A stretch of DNA of 64,000 nucleotides from positions 437,820-501,819 of the forward strand of contig NZ_FNFX01000001.1 in NCBI RefSeq assembly GCF_900100975.1. Reading direction: 5' to 3'. The stretch is from Methylophilus rhizosphaerae. Its GTDB lineage: Bacteria > Pseudomonadota > Gammaproteobacteria > Burkholderiales > Methylophilaceae. The notes beneath the pieces were generated by a model, which was not told the DNA's origin, searched no databases, and saw nothing but the letters and a program-made list of their open reading frames with translations. Below, one piece after another: positions 56,050 to 64,000 of this stretch. Positions within the stretch are counted from its first letter, which is position 1. Each line of letters opens with the position of its first letter. Made by a program: the position numbers and the translations under genes.

Positions 56050-56823
56050 CTATTCCCAGGCAGCGGCAAACTGTTGCCAGTGCGCGCCACTGTAACCAGA
56101 CAAGGTTTCGCGAACCAGGCGGATTTCTTCCTCGTAAGCCGCTGCGGTGAGGTGGCCGCGCATTTTCAGGTAACGCAAATACACCAGGTGCGTATTGGCC
56201 ACATCGGTTTCACAGTAATCGCGTATCGCCCTGATTTCGCCCTCCAGGTACGCCTGCCACACCTTGCTGCCATCCATGCCCAGCTTGCCTGGGAAGCCAC
56301 ATAACTGCGCCATTTCATCCAGTGGTGCATTGGCGCGGCCGCCATACATGGCCAGCACGTCCATCAGGTCCAGGTGGCGCATGTGGTAGCGGCTGATGTA
56401 ATTATTCCATTTGAATTCCTTGTCATCCTCACCCAGGTCCCAGTAGCGTGGTGCGGCAATGCCGTGCACCATGGCGCGGTAATGCAGCACTGGCAGGTCA
56501 AAGCCTCCGCCATTCCAGCTGACCAGGTTGGGCGTATATTTTTCGATGCCATCAAAAAAACGCTGGATAATTTCGGCTTCGGTGGATTGCTCATCGCCCA
56601 GGCTCCATACGCGGAACTGGTTGCCTTCACGCAAGGCACATGAAATGGCACACACGCGTTGCAGGTGATGTTGCAGGAATTCAGTACCGTTCTGCTGGCG
56701 GCGCTGATGGAAGGCGATATTGGCCACTTCGGCATCGCCCAGGCTGGCTGGCAGCGCATGCAAGCGGCGGATGCCGTCAACGTCGGGAATGGTTTCGATA
56801 TCAAACACAAGGCTGGGAATCAT
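56050..56823 (-). CDS. Predicted 3'-5' exonuclease related to DNA polymerase B
   Basis: 257 residues, DEDD exonuclease fold of the PolB-exonuclease-like family. Exo I is VFDIETIPD, Exo II is LVSWNGGGFDLPVLHYRAM, and Exo III contains YCETDVANTHLVYLRYL. The function in vivo is unknown; stand-alone versions are thought to act in DNA repair. ATG 56823 is preferred over the earlier start MCM at 56829. Confidence 0.85.
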   Translation of the reverse strand: MIPSLVFDIETIPDVDGIRRLHALPASLGDAEVANIAFHQRRQQNGTEFLQHHLQRVCAISCALREGNQFRVWSLGDEQSTEAEIIQRFFDGIEKYTPNLVSWNGGGFDLPVLHYRAMVHGIAAPRYWDLGEDDKEFKWNNYISRYHMRHLDLMDVLAMYGGRANAPLDEMAQLCGFPGKLGMDGSKVWQAYLEGEIRAIRDYCETDVANTHLVYLRYLKMRGHLTAAAYEEEIRLVRETLSGYSGAHWQQFAAAWE

Positions 56824-56959
56824 ACACACAACAATCCTGCCGGACTGCCCGTAAAATGGATATGGCCGTCACCATACCACAGGGCAAGCCCACCTCACCA
56901 GCCGAAAATAAATGCAGGAAAACCTGAAGGCAAAATCCTAATGGAACAAGCTGTCAGCG

Positions 56960-57439
56960 TCAGGCAATTTCCAGTTGCAGGATATCCGTCTCGTTGTCTT
57001 TTTCCAGCCATTCTGGCGGTGCTTTATGCAAGCGGACAGGCCGTTGCATGTCTTCCCCGTCAAAGGTCAGGATGGCATAGCTGACTTCTTCAGGCGCCTC
57101 AATTGGCGTGAATTTGCCAAAACCGAAATCGGCATTGCGCATGACTTGCCACGCGCCCGCCGGTTCGGCATATTCAGGGCGGGAAAAATAATGGGCGATC
57201 TGCTTGTCCGTCGCGGCTTGCAGTGCGCAATCGTTTTCACGCGACAGTACAGACCAGCGGTAATCCAGGCCATCCGCAATGGGTTGCAACTGCAGGATAT
57301 ACCAGTGCAGATTTTCACGCACCAGCTGGATCAATGAGCGCACACGACCGGTCTGCTGATTCAGGATGTAGTAAATGCCCGAATCTTCCTGGCGGATCGT
57401 CTGGCCCAGACGAGGTAACACGAAAAGATTATTTGCCAC
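56960..57439 (-). CDS. Protein of unknown function
   Basis: 159 residues starting at GTG 57439, where AAAGGAG is six bases upstream. No membrane segment, no signal peptide. The first half alternates beta-strand-like stretches (SGIYYILNQQTGRVRSLIQLVRENLHWYILQLQPI) and the C-terminus ends in an acidic run (WLEKDNETDILQLEIA). I do not recognise a family. The 190 bases upstream (57440-57629) show no gene. Confidence 0.6.
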   Translation of the reverse strand: MANNLFVLPRLGQTIRQEDSGIYYILNQQTGRVRSLIQLVRENLHWYILQLQPIADGLDYRWSVLSRENDCALQAATDKQIAHYFSRPEYAEPAGAWQVMRNADFGFGKFTPIEAPEEVSYAILTFDGEDMQRPVRLHKAPPEWLEKDNETDILQLEIA

Positions 57440-57629
57440 AACAAACTCCTTTCATCGGAACATGCACTTGAATACCATGCAATGACCATGCCTGAAACTG
57501 AAAGCCGGTCGTTTTACCGCGGTGTTCTTCGATTTGTCAGGGCATGCGCCGTTTTCAGTCATGACAACCTCCGGTTGTAGCGCTTCAGCAAGGTGACGGA
57601 TAAAACCTGTACAGACAATGACTTGCCTG

Positions 57630-58115
57630 CTATTTACGTATCCATTGCCCATCCCGTTGCACGAACCAGCCGGATTGCGCTTTATCCACCCAGCGCTGGG
57701 CAAAGGTGCGTTGTATCTCTCCTTCCCATTCCGGGTGACCATTTGCGGCAGCCATGCCCTGGTACAGTTTTGCACGGTCCGCGTTTTCATCCTTCACCAG
57801 GGCAGTAAATGCACTACGTTGGGACAAGGGCACCAAACCGGCCTCTTTCACGGCAATAAAACCATCGGCCGTTAACCCTACCGCACCAGACTGGTAATAC
57901 GGCAGCAACTGCTGATGCCGGCTTTGCATACTGGCTTTCACCGCAGCGACTGCAGGGGTGTTCACATCCAGGTCTGCGGCCGCCTGTGCAGGTAAACTCA
58001 CCAGCCCGGCGGCACACACGGCCAGCAATAGTGCTTTAATGATGTGATAAGCCGCATGCAGAAATAGTTGCAGTACATTATGGCGACGGTCAATGAATTT
58101 CAGAAGCATACTCAT
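57630..58115 (-). CDS. ydbL: YdbL family (DUF1318) periplasmic protein
   Basis: 161 residues; hydrophobic export signal near residues 27-45 (IIKALLLAVCAAGLVSLPAQA). The DUF1318 domain follows: VAAVKASMQSRHQQLLPYYQSGAVGLTADGFIAVKEAG ... YQGMAAANGHPEWEGEIQRTFAQRWVDKAQSGWFVQRDGQW. In E. coli YdbL works as a chaperone-like regulator of the YnbE-YdbH bridge in phospholipid transport to the outer membrane. The gene overlaps the ynbE-like gene by four bases. Confidence 0.8.
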   Translation of the reverse strand: MSMLLKFIDRRHNVLQLFLHAAYHIIKALLLAVCAAGLVSLPAQAAADLDVNTPAVAAVKASMQSRHQQLLPYYQSGAVGLTADGFIAVKEAGLVPLSQRSAFTALVKDENADRAKLYQGMAAANGHPEWEGEIQRTFAQRWVDKAQSGWFVQRDGQWIRK

Positions 58116-58351
58116 GGTGCAGACTCCGGGTTGATAGCAGGTGCAGCCTGCGGATCAGTTGCTGGCGCCTGTCCGGCTGGTATCTGCCAGATTTCGTCTA
58201 TCACCTTATCCGCCGCTTTTTCTGCAGCCGCCGCCGGAAAGTAGATATTGATAGTGACACAAGCCGTCAGGCCCACACTGGCCATCACGCATAGCCCGCT
58301 CACCAGCCATCGCCCATGTGTGGTACTGTTTTTATTCCAGGTCAAATCCAA
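58112..58351 (-). CDS. ynbE: YnbE-like lipoprotein
   Basis: 79 residues from TTG 58351. An AAAGGA ribosome site is six bases upstream and the start yields a proper lipoprotein signal: basic N-terminus, LVSGLCVMASVG, and lipobox LTAC with Cys31. The mature protein begins VTINIYFPAAAAEKAADKVIDEIW, the beta-strand-forming part found next to DUF1318 genes, and ends in a Pro/Ala tail. YnbE is proposed to multimerise into a beta-sheet bridge from YdbH to the outer membrane. The longer frame to 58528 overlaps ydbH and is rejected. Confidence 0.75.
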   Translation of the reverse strand: MDLTWNKNSTTHGRWLVSGLCVMASVGLTACVTINIYFPAAAAEKAADKVIDEIWQIPAGQAPATDPQAAPAINPESAP

Positions 58352-58403
58352 TTGCTTTCCTTTCCATGACTGGTTTACCAGCCAGGCATTCAATAAATAG
58401 AGC

Positions 58404-60392
58404 CTAGTCGATAATGATTTTACTATTGTGATCCGTGATACGCTGCATCCGCCCCAGTACATCTTTCCAGCTGACATACTCCGTATAGCCGTTGACGTTG
58501 ACCGAAGGCGCGCCTTTGCCTTTGACAATCACAAATCCGTCCGGCAGTTTTTCCACCCCGCCCATTTTGCAGATATCGCCGCGCAGTTCACAGCTGAGGC
58601 CGATTTTTTCATAGCTGAACTCCTTGAAGAAACGCAGGAAAGTACGTTGCAATGCCGCCGCCGTGCCTTCCCCGCCAAGCGCCGTAATATTCTCTACCGC
58701 ACGTTGCGAGATTTTTTTCCGGAACGGGCCGTCCGCAGTGCGTACCGAAGCCTGCATCGAGACCGGTTTCCAGTTTTTCAGCCGCAAATCTTTCACATCC
58801 CCTTCGAGTTTGCCACTGATGGAGCCGAAATTAAAGGTGCGCGTGATTTCGCCCAGGTCTATGTCGCGCATGGTGAAATTGGCATATAAACTCGGCACCG
58901 CACCCAAAGGGTCGTCAATTTCCAGGTCCGACATGCCTATGGTCCCGTCAAACAGCGTGAACTGCATATCACCGACCATACGCAGGGTGTGATTGGCATA
59001 AGTCACCAGCGGAACCGTTCCCGCCACCTGTCCACGCATGACGGGCCAATCCAGCGCCTGGCTGAAACTGGCCATGCTGATCGGCTGCATCTCCATTTTG
59101 ACATGCCAGACCATGCTCTGGTTAATCCAGGCGGCAGAAACATCCTGGAAATCCAGCGCACCATCCAGGATGGGCAGCCGCAGACTGGGCGCAGTAATCG
59201 CATAGCGGTTCACTTCCGCCTGCCACCTGGTTTCACCCAGCGGGATTTTTAAAATATGGCCGGATTGGTAGCCCATGGCAATCTGCCTGGGTTGCTCGTA
59301 ATCCCACGGAATATCGGCATTGAAATGTGCAAAACCGAACTTGCCAGCCTGGTCTTCCACACTGGCATCAGCAATCTTCAGGTGAAAATTCAGTGGCTGC
59401 AAGCCTTTGGCCTCAAACGACCAGTCGGCTTTGCCGGAAACATTCAGGTGCCCGAAAACAGAATTGGGCACCAGCGGCTGGATAAACGCCTGGTAAACGC
59501 CATTAAAATCCACTTCGCTGGCATCCACTTTCAGGAACTCAAATGCTTTACTGTCAAGGTTGAAGCGGCTCTGGCTGTGCAAGGTACCCACCCCCGGCAG
59601 GTGCAGCGTTGCCTGCGCTATATCCAGGTAAGGCTGGCGGTAAACCCCCTGAATCTCGAAGTGCTTATTGCCATCGGCAAAATAAAACGGCTGCCAGAAT
59701 AACTCGCCCTGCTGCCAGTCAAACACCCCCTGCCAGCGCCAGCCATCCGCCTGCTCATGAGCAGAAAGTGAAACTTTTCCAGTCAGTTTGTCACCGGCAT
59801 GCAAACCGGCGGCATCACTGAATGTCGCTTGCCGCACGGCCAGTTCCACCTCCACGCCCCTGCTTGCTTCGGTATTGTGATTGACCGTTGCCCAGGTCGG
59901 CGTCACCTGCACGCTGAACGGGACATGTGAGCGACTGTCTTCATACAGGCCGTCTTCACAGGGCCAGGGTTGGCTGCCTGGCTGCGCAGGCACCAGGCAT
60001 TTGAGGTGAAACGTACCCCAGGCTTCATCAGTCGGTGTTTTTACTTCGGCATCCAGAGACAAGGCAGGCTGCAAGGTTTTCTGGCGATAATCCAGGAAAA
60101 TCCGCGGATGCCGCACCTGGTAAAGTGGCATCTGCAACTGTTCGGAGGTCACCAGCAAGGTCGGACGCTGGCTAAGGTTCAGTTTGATGGTCGGTTTATC
60201 CAGCCTGGCATCGCCAATCTGTATGCGTTCGGCATACAGCTGCACCCGCTGTTTGTCATGCAAATCCAGGATAGCGCGCGGTTTTTCCAGCTGAAACAGG
60301 TCACTGCCTATGCTCTCTGCGCTCAGGCTGAGCTCGGTGATTGCACATGCCTGTGCTGACCATACTAGCAGTCCCAGGCACCAGAGGCGCAT
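58404..60392 (-). CDS. ydbH: YdbH family AsmA-like lipid-transport protein
   Basis: 662 residues with a signal/anchor (LWCLGLLVWSAQACA) and a long repetitive beta-rich body, as in AsmA-like bridge proteins. The C-terminal YdbH domain reads LPLVTYANHTLRMVGDMQFTLFDGTIGMSDLEIDDPLGAVPSLYANFTMRDIDLGEITRTFNFGSISGKLEGDVKDLRLKNW-like and is the best-conserved part. It is shorter than E. coli YdbH (879). TamB, YhdP and YdbH redundantly move phospholipids from inner to outer membrane in E. coli. The gene order ydbH-ynbE-ydbL is conserved here. It overlaps the cysM stop by one base. Confidence 0.8.
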   Translation of the reverse strand: MRLWCLGLLVWSAQACAITELSLSAESIGSDLFQLEKPRAILDLHDKQRVQLYAERIQIGDARLDKPTIKLNLSQRPTLLVTSEQLQMPLYQVRHPRIFLDYRQKTLQPALSLDAEVKTPTDEAWGTFHLKCLVPAQPGSQPWPCEDGLYEDSRSHVPFSVQVTPTWATVNHNTEASRGVEVELAVRQATFSDAAGLHAGDKLTGKVSLSAHEQADGWRWQGVFDWQQGELFWQPFYFADGNKHFEIQGVYRQPYLDIAQATLHLPGVGTLHSQSRFNLDSKAFEFLKVDASEVDFNGVYQAFIQPLVPNSVFGHLNVSGKADWSFEAKGLQPLNFHLKIADASVEDQAGKFGFAHFNADIPWDYEQPRQIAMGYQSGHILKIPLGETRWQAEVNRYAITAPSLRLPILDGALDFQDVSAAWINQSMVWHVKMEMQPISMASFSQALDWPVMRGQVAGTVPLVTYANHTLRMVGDMQFTLFDGTIGMSDLEIDDPLGAVPSLYANFTMRDIDLGEITRTFNFGSISGKLEGDVKDLRLKNWKPVSMQASVRTADGPFRKKISQRAVENITALGGEGTAAALQRTFLRFFKEFSYEKIGLSCELRGDICKMGGVEKLPDGFVIVKGKGAPSVNVNGYTEYVSWKDVLGRMQRITDHNSKIIID

Positions 60393-61285
60393 CAGTCGGG
60401 GAATACTCCGCTGGACAGGTAGCGGTCACCACGGTCACATACGATGGAGACAATCACGGCATCATTGACTTCCCTGGATAATTGCAACGCGGTATACAAT
60501 GCGCCCCCGCTGGAAATACCGGCAAAAATCCCTTCCTTGTTTGCCAGCTTGCGCGTGGTGTCTTCAGCCTGCTTCTGGTTCACATAACGCAACTGGTCTA
60601 TGCGTGCAGGTTCATAAATGGTAGGCAGGTAGGCTTCCGGCCATTTGCGGATACCGGGGATCTGTGAACCTTCTTCCGGCTGCACGCCAATAACCTGGAT
60701 GGCCGGATTCTGCTCTTTCAGGTAGCGCGAAGTGCCCATGATGGTACCTGTGGTGCCCATGCTGGAGACAAAATGCGTCACCTTGCCTGCGGTATCGCGC
60801 CAGATTTCCGGCCCGGTACTTTCATAATGGGCCAGTGGATTATCCGTATTGCCGAACTGGTCTAGCACAATGCCCTCGCCTTCTGCCTGCAGCTTCAGCG
60901 CCACATCGCGCGCCAGCTCCATACTGCCATCCCTGGGTGTCAGCACCAGTTCTGCACCATAGGCTTTCATGCTCTGTTTGCGCTCGGCCGTCTGGTTTTC
61001 CGGCATCACCAGTACCATTTTATAGCCACGCATCGCCGCCACCATGGCCAGCGCAATGCCGGTATTGCCACTAGTCGCTTCAATCAGGGTATCGCCCGGT
61101 TTGATCTGCCCGCGTTTTTCCGCCTGCAGAATCATATTGTAGGCTGGCCTGTCCTTGACCGAACCGGCCGGATTATTCCCTTCCAGCTTGAGCAAAATCG
61201 TATTGCTGGGATTGGGGTTCATGCGTTGCAGCGCGACCAGTGGCGTATTGCCAACAAAGTCCGCTAAAGTTTTATATGGTTTCAT
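60392..61285 (-). CDS. cysM: Cysteine synthase B (O-acetylserine/phosphoserine sulfhydrylase)
   Basis: 297-residue PLP enzyme. Lys44 in GNNPAGSVKDRPA is the PLP lysine; the phosphate and substrate loops are IEATSGNTGIALA and SSMGTTGTIMG. The CysM-specific end LSREVNDAVIVSIVCDRGDRYLSSGVF separates it from CysK. It makes cysteine from O-acetylserine with sulfide or thiosulfate. It is at the head of the ydbH-ynbE-ydbL run. Confidence 0.95.
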   Translation of the reverse strand: MKPYKTLADFVGNTPLVALQRMNPNPSNTILLKLEGNNPAGSVKDRPAYNMILQAEKRGQIKPGDTLIEATSGNTGIALAMVAAMRGYKMVLVMPENQTAERKQSMKAYGAELVLTPRDGSMELARDVALKLQAEGEGIVLDQFGNTDNPLAHYESTGPEIWRDTAGKVTHFVSSMGTTGTIMGTSRYLKEQNPAIQVIGVQPEEGSQIPGIRKWPEAYLPTIYEPARIDQLRYVNQKQAEDTTRKLANKEGIFAGISSGGALYTALQLSREVNDAVIVSIVCDRGDRYLSSGVFPD

Positions 61286-61493
61286 AACAAGCCGACAGGG
61301 ATTGATGTTCCGGACTTTACTTCATCCGGCTACTGAACATGACGAAGTGCCCATTTTACATAAACTGGCCACGTGACAAAAAAATAATTGCCCGGCAATG
61401 CGCGTCAGCGCATGCAGCAGTACATTTATGCATGCCAGCCTGCAAGCCTGTGTATACTGCTGGCATTGTTTTTCGCTATCACCTTTTGACCTC

Positions 61494-62465
61494 ATGATGT
61501 CCAGATGCTCTGCCGTGGTTTTTGCACTTGCCTGCCTGCAAGTGGTATTCATCCCCCATTTATATGCCGAACAGTGGCAAACGATAGAAGGACGGGAGAA
61601 ATTCCTGACTGTAGCGGTCGATCTCGACTCGCTGCAAGTGGGCCAGCAGGAAGACATCATCCGTTTCAGGCTGAGGGCAGATGACCATGACGACACCGTT
61701 GCGACAAAATTCGTACAGGCATCGTGCAGTGAGTTTTCCATGGAAACCGAGCAGGAAGTGGTGTTCCACAAATCCAGCCTGTCGTCCGATACGCTGGACT
61801 GGCAAACCAACCCGGCATTACATGGCAGCCCGGAATTTGCACAGGCCAGACTGTCTTTCTGGGGAGTGACACAGGCCTATGGCCGCGCCATTGCGCTGGC
61901 CTGCCAACGAGCAGGCAACCGTGCACCCGAGCGCCTGCAAAGCAGGTCACTGGAAAATTGTGCGCAAACCAATCCTTTGCACAAGGTGGCCTGTGCCAGC
62001 CATGCGAGCTGGCGTGCCAACTACAAGCTGTATATGTCACGTTCGCATGATGTGATCCATAACTGCGGCATTCCAGAAGACCGCATGACCCGACAGGCGG
62101 CATGGCTGCTCAAAAGCGTCATGCAATGCCAGGATGAAAACTGTGGTAACGAGATACTGGAGAACTGGATACACAAGCGCGGGCAGGATATCGCCAGCGT
62201 GATCCACATGCCCCGCTATCGCCAGGAATCAGCGCCCTTGTGCCAGTCCCTCAACCAGGCAGACCAGGCGATTGCCAGCATGCAAACCGAAGAGATTTAT
62301 GCCAAAGCCAAATACCTGGGTTGCCTCAAGCGCGAAACTGCCAGGTTACGGGCGGCCAACCCTCCGAACACTGCACTATCGCAACAGGCGGAACAACGCT
62401 GCGACAGCCAGTTTAAAGAATGGCATGAGGTGATTACCAAACAGTCGGCAATGCTGGCTGACTGA
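61494..62465 (+). CDS. Secreted cysteine-rich protein of unknown function
   Basis: About 324 residues from ATG 61494/61497, where a signal peptide is seen (MSRCSAVVFALACLQVVFIPHLYA, cleavage before EQW). The first part (EQWQTIEGREKFLTVAVDLDSLQVGQQEDIIRFRLRAD) resembles the surface-adhesin-E fold found in small exported proteins. The remainder has about a dozen Cys (e.g. SLENCAQT, CASHASWRANYKLYMSRSHDVIHNCGIP, CQDENCGN), suggesting several periplasmic disulphides. A dsbB gene lies immediately convergent. The family is not recognised. Confidence 0.6.
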   Translation: MMSRCSAVVFALACLQVVFIPHLYAEQWQTIEGREKFLTVAVDLDSLQVGQQEDIIRFRLRADDHDDTVATKFVQASCSEFSMETEQEVVFHKSSLSSDTLDWQTNPALHGSPEFAQARLSFWGVTQAYGRAIALACQRAGNRAPERLQSRSLENCAQTNPLHKVACASHASWRANYKLYMSRSHDVIHNCGIPEDRMTRQAAWLLKSVMQCQDENCGNEILENWIHKRGQDIASVIHMPRYRQESAPLCQSLNQADQAIASMQTEEIYAKAKYLGCLKRETARLRAANPPNTALSQQAEQRCDSQFKEWHEVITKQSAMLAD

Positions 62466-62513
62466 AACACATCCTTATCATCCGCGGCTTAAACGCCACG
62501 AACTCGAAAACAG

Positions 62514-63017
62514 TCAGCGCGTGCAGCGGCGGGCGCGCCACAGAAAGAACGCATACAGGCCAAACAGCAGAAAACTGATCAGGCCCAGTTGCGGCAAGGT
62601 CAGGCCCAGAAAGGTCCAGTCAATCGCAGCACAATCGCCTGTCCCCCTGAACACCAGCGTCAGTGCCTTTTTCAGCGGGAAGGTTTCAAACATATAATCG
62701 AAACCGACACCGCAATCGGCAATGATGTCATCCTTGTGTACCTGCAGCCACCAGTGACGGATGGCAACGCCTGCCCCGCCCAGCGCCGTCAACACTTCGA
62801 CCAGCGCCAGGCCGCTGCCTAACCAGGACCTGGCCGGGATAAAGGCATGAATTAAAAACAGCAAGCCCAGGCTCATGAAAATGATGCGCTGCGAAATACA
62901 CAAGGGGCACGGCTCCAGGTGGTAGTGCACCTGGATCGCCAACGCCAGGGCAACGATGCCGAAACAAGCCAGAAAACCCAATATATAACCGCTCCGCCCT
63001 TTAAACCACTGACACAT
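62514..63017 (-). CDS. dsbB: Disulfide bond formation protein DsbB
   Basis: 167 residues, four membrane helices. The first redox pair is CPLC at residues 37-40 (LEPCPLCISQRIIF); the second pair is in IIADCGVGFD and TGDCAAIDW. It reoxidises DsbA and passes electrons to quinone. It is preceded by a good ribosome site and is divergent from xseA. Confidence 0.93.
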   Translation of the reverse strand: MCQWFKGRSGYILGFLACFGIVALALAIQVHYHLEPCPLCISQRIIFMSLGLLFLIHAFIPARSWLGSGLALVEVLTALGGAGVAIRHWWLQVHKDDIIADCGVGFDYMFETFPLKKALTLVFRGTGDCAAIDWTFLGLTLPQLGLISFLLFGLYAFFLWRARRCTR

Positions 63018-63092
63018 TGTTTTATCTCCTGTCCTGTATGAATTGCAAGCTGGATGAATCTTAACTTTATCAAGCCGAAATTGTAATGGATA

Positions 63093-64000
63093 ATGCGCAA
63101 TATGATAGCGCGCCCTGATACATCGTTCCCGAAAATGTTGAGTGTCAGCGACCTCAACCGCCTGGCCAAGGAATTACTGGAAACCAGCTTCCCCCTGTTC
63201 TGGGTCAGCGGGGAAATTTCCAACTTCACCCGTGCTGCCAGTGGCCACTGGTATTTTTCACTGAAAGATGCGCAGGCGCAGGTGCGTTGCGTGATGTTCA
63301 AGGGGCGCAACAGCCTGGTAGAGCGCATGCCGCGTGAAGGCGACCTGATCGAAGCGCGGGCCACCGTCACACTGTATGAAGCACGCGGCGATTTCCAGCT
63401 CACGCTGGAATACCTGCAACCAGCAGGCATGGGGCGGCTGTATGAAGCCTACGAACAACTGAAACAGCGCTTGCAGGCAGAAGGCCTGTTCGACCAGGCG
63501 CGTAAAAAACCCATTCCTGCCGAACCCCAGCGGATTGGCATTGTGACCTCGCCCGATGCAGCAGCCCTGCGCGATGTGCTGACGGCATTACGCCGGCGCT
63601 ACCCTGGTATCCGCGTGATTATTTACCCTACGCCGGTACAGGGCAAAGGCTCGGCGGAACTGATTGCACAGGCCATCCGGCAGGCCAGCAAGCGCCGGGA
63701 AGTCGATACGCTGCTGATCTGCCGTGGGGGTGGCAGCATTGAAGACTTATGGTCTTTCAATGAAGAAATCGTCGCCCGCGCCATTGTCGCCTGCCCCTTG
63801 CCGACCATCAGCGGTGTCGGCCATGAAACCGACTTTACCATTGCCGATTTTGTCGCCGACCTGCGCGCGGCCACGCCAACCGCAGCAGCAGAACTGGCCT
63901 GCCCTGACCAATCGCATTTGCGCCAGCAGGTAAGCCAATGGCAGTTGCGGCTGATGCGTACCATGCAGTCCCTGCTGCAAACACAGGCACAAACCCTGGA
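63093..64000 (+). CDS. xseA: Exodeoxyribonuclease VII large subunit (3' truncated by window)
   Basis: The open frame runs off the right edge; about 302 residues are visible. The N-terminal OB domain reads [54 protein letters not shown]. The catalytic domain shows [55 protein letters not shown] and [31 protein letters not shown] 63093 or 63102 may be the start; the ribosome site is weak for both. It degrades single-stranded DNA with XseB. Confidence 0.95.
   Translation, partial: MRNMIARPDTSFPKMLSVSDLNRLAKELLETSFPLFWVSGEISNFTRAASGHWYFSLKDAQAQVRCVMFKGRNSLVERMPREGDLIEARATVTLYEARGDFQLTLEYLQPAGMGRLYEAYEQLKQRLQAEGLFDQARKKPIPAEPQRIGIVTSPDAAALRDVLTALRRRYPGIRVIIYPTPVQGKGSAELIAQAIRQASKRREVDTLLICRGGGSIEDLWSFNEEIVARAIVACPLPTISGVGHETDFTIADFVADLRAATPTAAAELACPDQSHLRQQVSQWQLRLMRTMQSLLQTQAQTL

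Noticed and set aside
62873-63430. 185-codon minus-strand open frame over xseA and the dsbB start
   Set aside because: It overlaps the N-terminus of xseA and dsbB in another frame; both of those are conserved families.

Overview
The window is a chromosomal segment of a beta-proteobacterium, most likely a methylotroph of the Methylophilaceae (Methylophilus/Methylovorus type). The evidence is a complete mxaRSACKL methanol-dehydrogenase maturation cluster, a beta-proteobacterial nuoA-N operon preceded by tpiA, secG and tRNA-Leu and followed by a DUF2818 gene, and an extra IF-1 next to a cold-shock gene. Genes are densely packed. The only mobile DNA seen is one decayed IS3-family fragment.

Layout. 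1-3570: end of pstS, then pstC, pstA and pstB (high-affinity phosphate uptake), closed by a 21-bp perfect terminator palindrome. 3757-7716: a DUF1330 gene, a GT4 glycosyltransferase (minus strand) and, divergently, a secreted zinc-dependent phospholipase C homologue plus a membrane metallophosphoesterase. The shared promoter region of the last three carries Pho-box-like repeats on both strands, suggesting a phosphate-starvation membrane-lipid remodelling module beside pst. 7752-13012: mxaRSACKL (minus) without mxaFJGI. 13197-17855: an unknown membrane protein, two convergent TetR regulators, an SDR/DUF2798 pair with a palindromic operator, IF-1, CspA and a PaiB-like protein. 17938-36174: a PAP2 phosphatase, DUF2818, nuoN-A, tRNA-Leu(GAG), secG, tpiA and an Old Yellow Enzyme, all minus strand. 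36294-40180: YceI, a flavodoxin-like quinone reductase, a pirin, a LysR regulator, a PsiE-like protein and tadA. 40276-44300: a TonB receptor/FecR/FecI iron-signalling set with a Fur-box-like site, next to the IS remnant. 44860-55480: a Bax-inhibitor homologue, LpxO-like hydroxylase, NagZ, a methyltransferase, YhhQ, two peptide-type ABC permeases, an L,D-transpeptidase, a VIT transporter, a peptide-binding lipoprotein and RlmD. 55547-64000: a secreted protein, a PolB-type exonuclease, an unknown gene, the YdbH/YnbE/YdbL lipid-transport set, cysM, a secreted Cys-rich unknown, dsbB and the start of xseA.

The two observations I would follow first are the Pho-box-like region at 5541-5604 controlling lipid-active genes beside pst, and a 17-bp triple tandem repeat at 49548-49598. 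That repeat makes a chain of ATGA stop/start overlaps through two six-codon mini-ORFs between an ABC permease gene and yhhQ. All functional names rest on reading the proteins by eye; no database search was possible.
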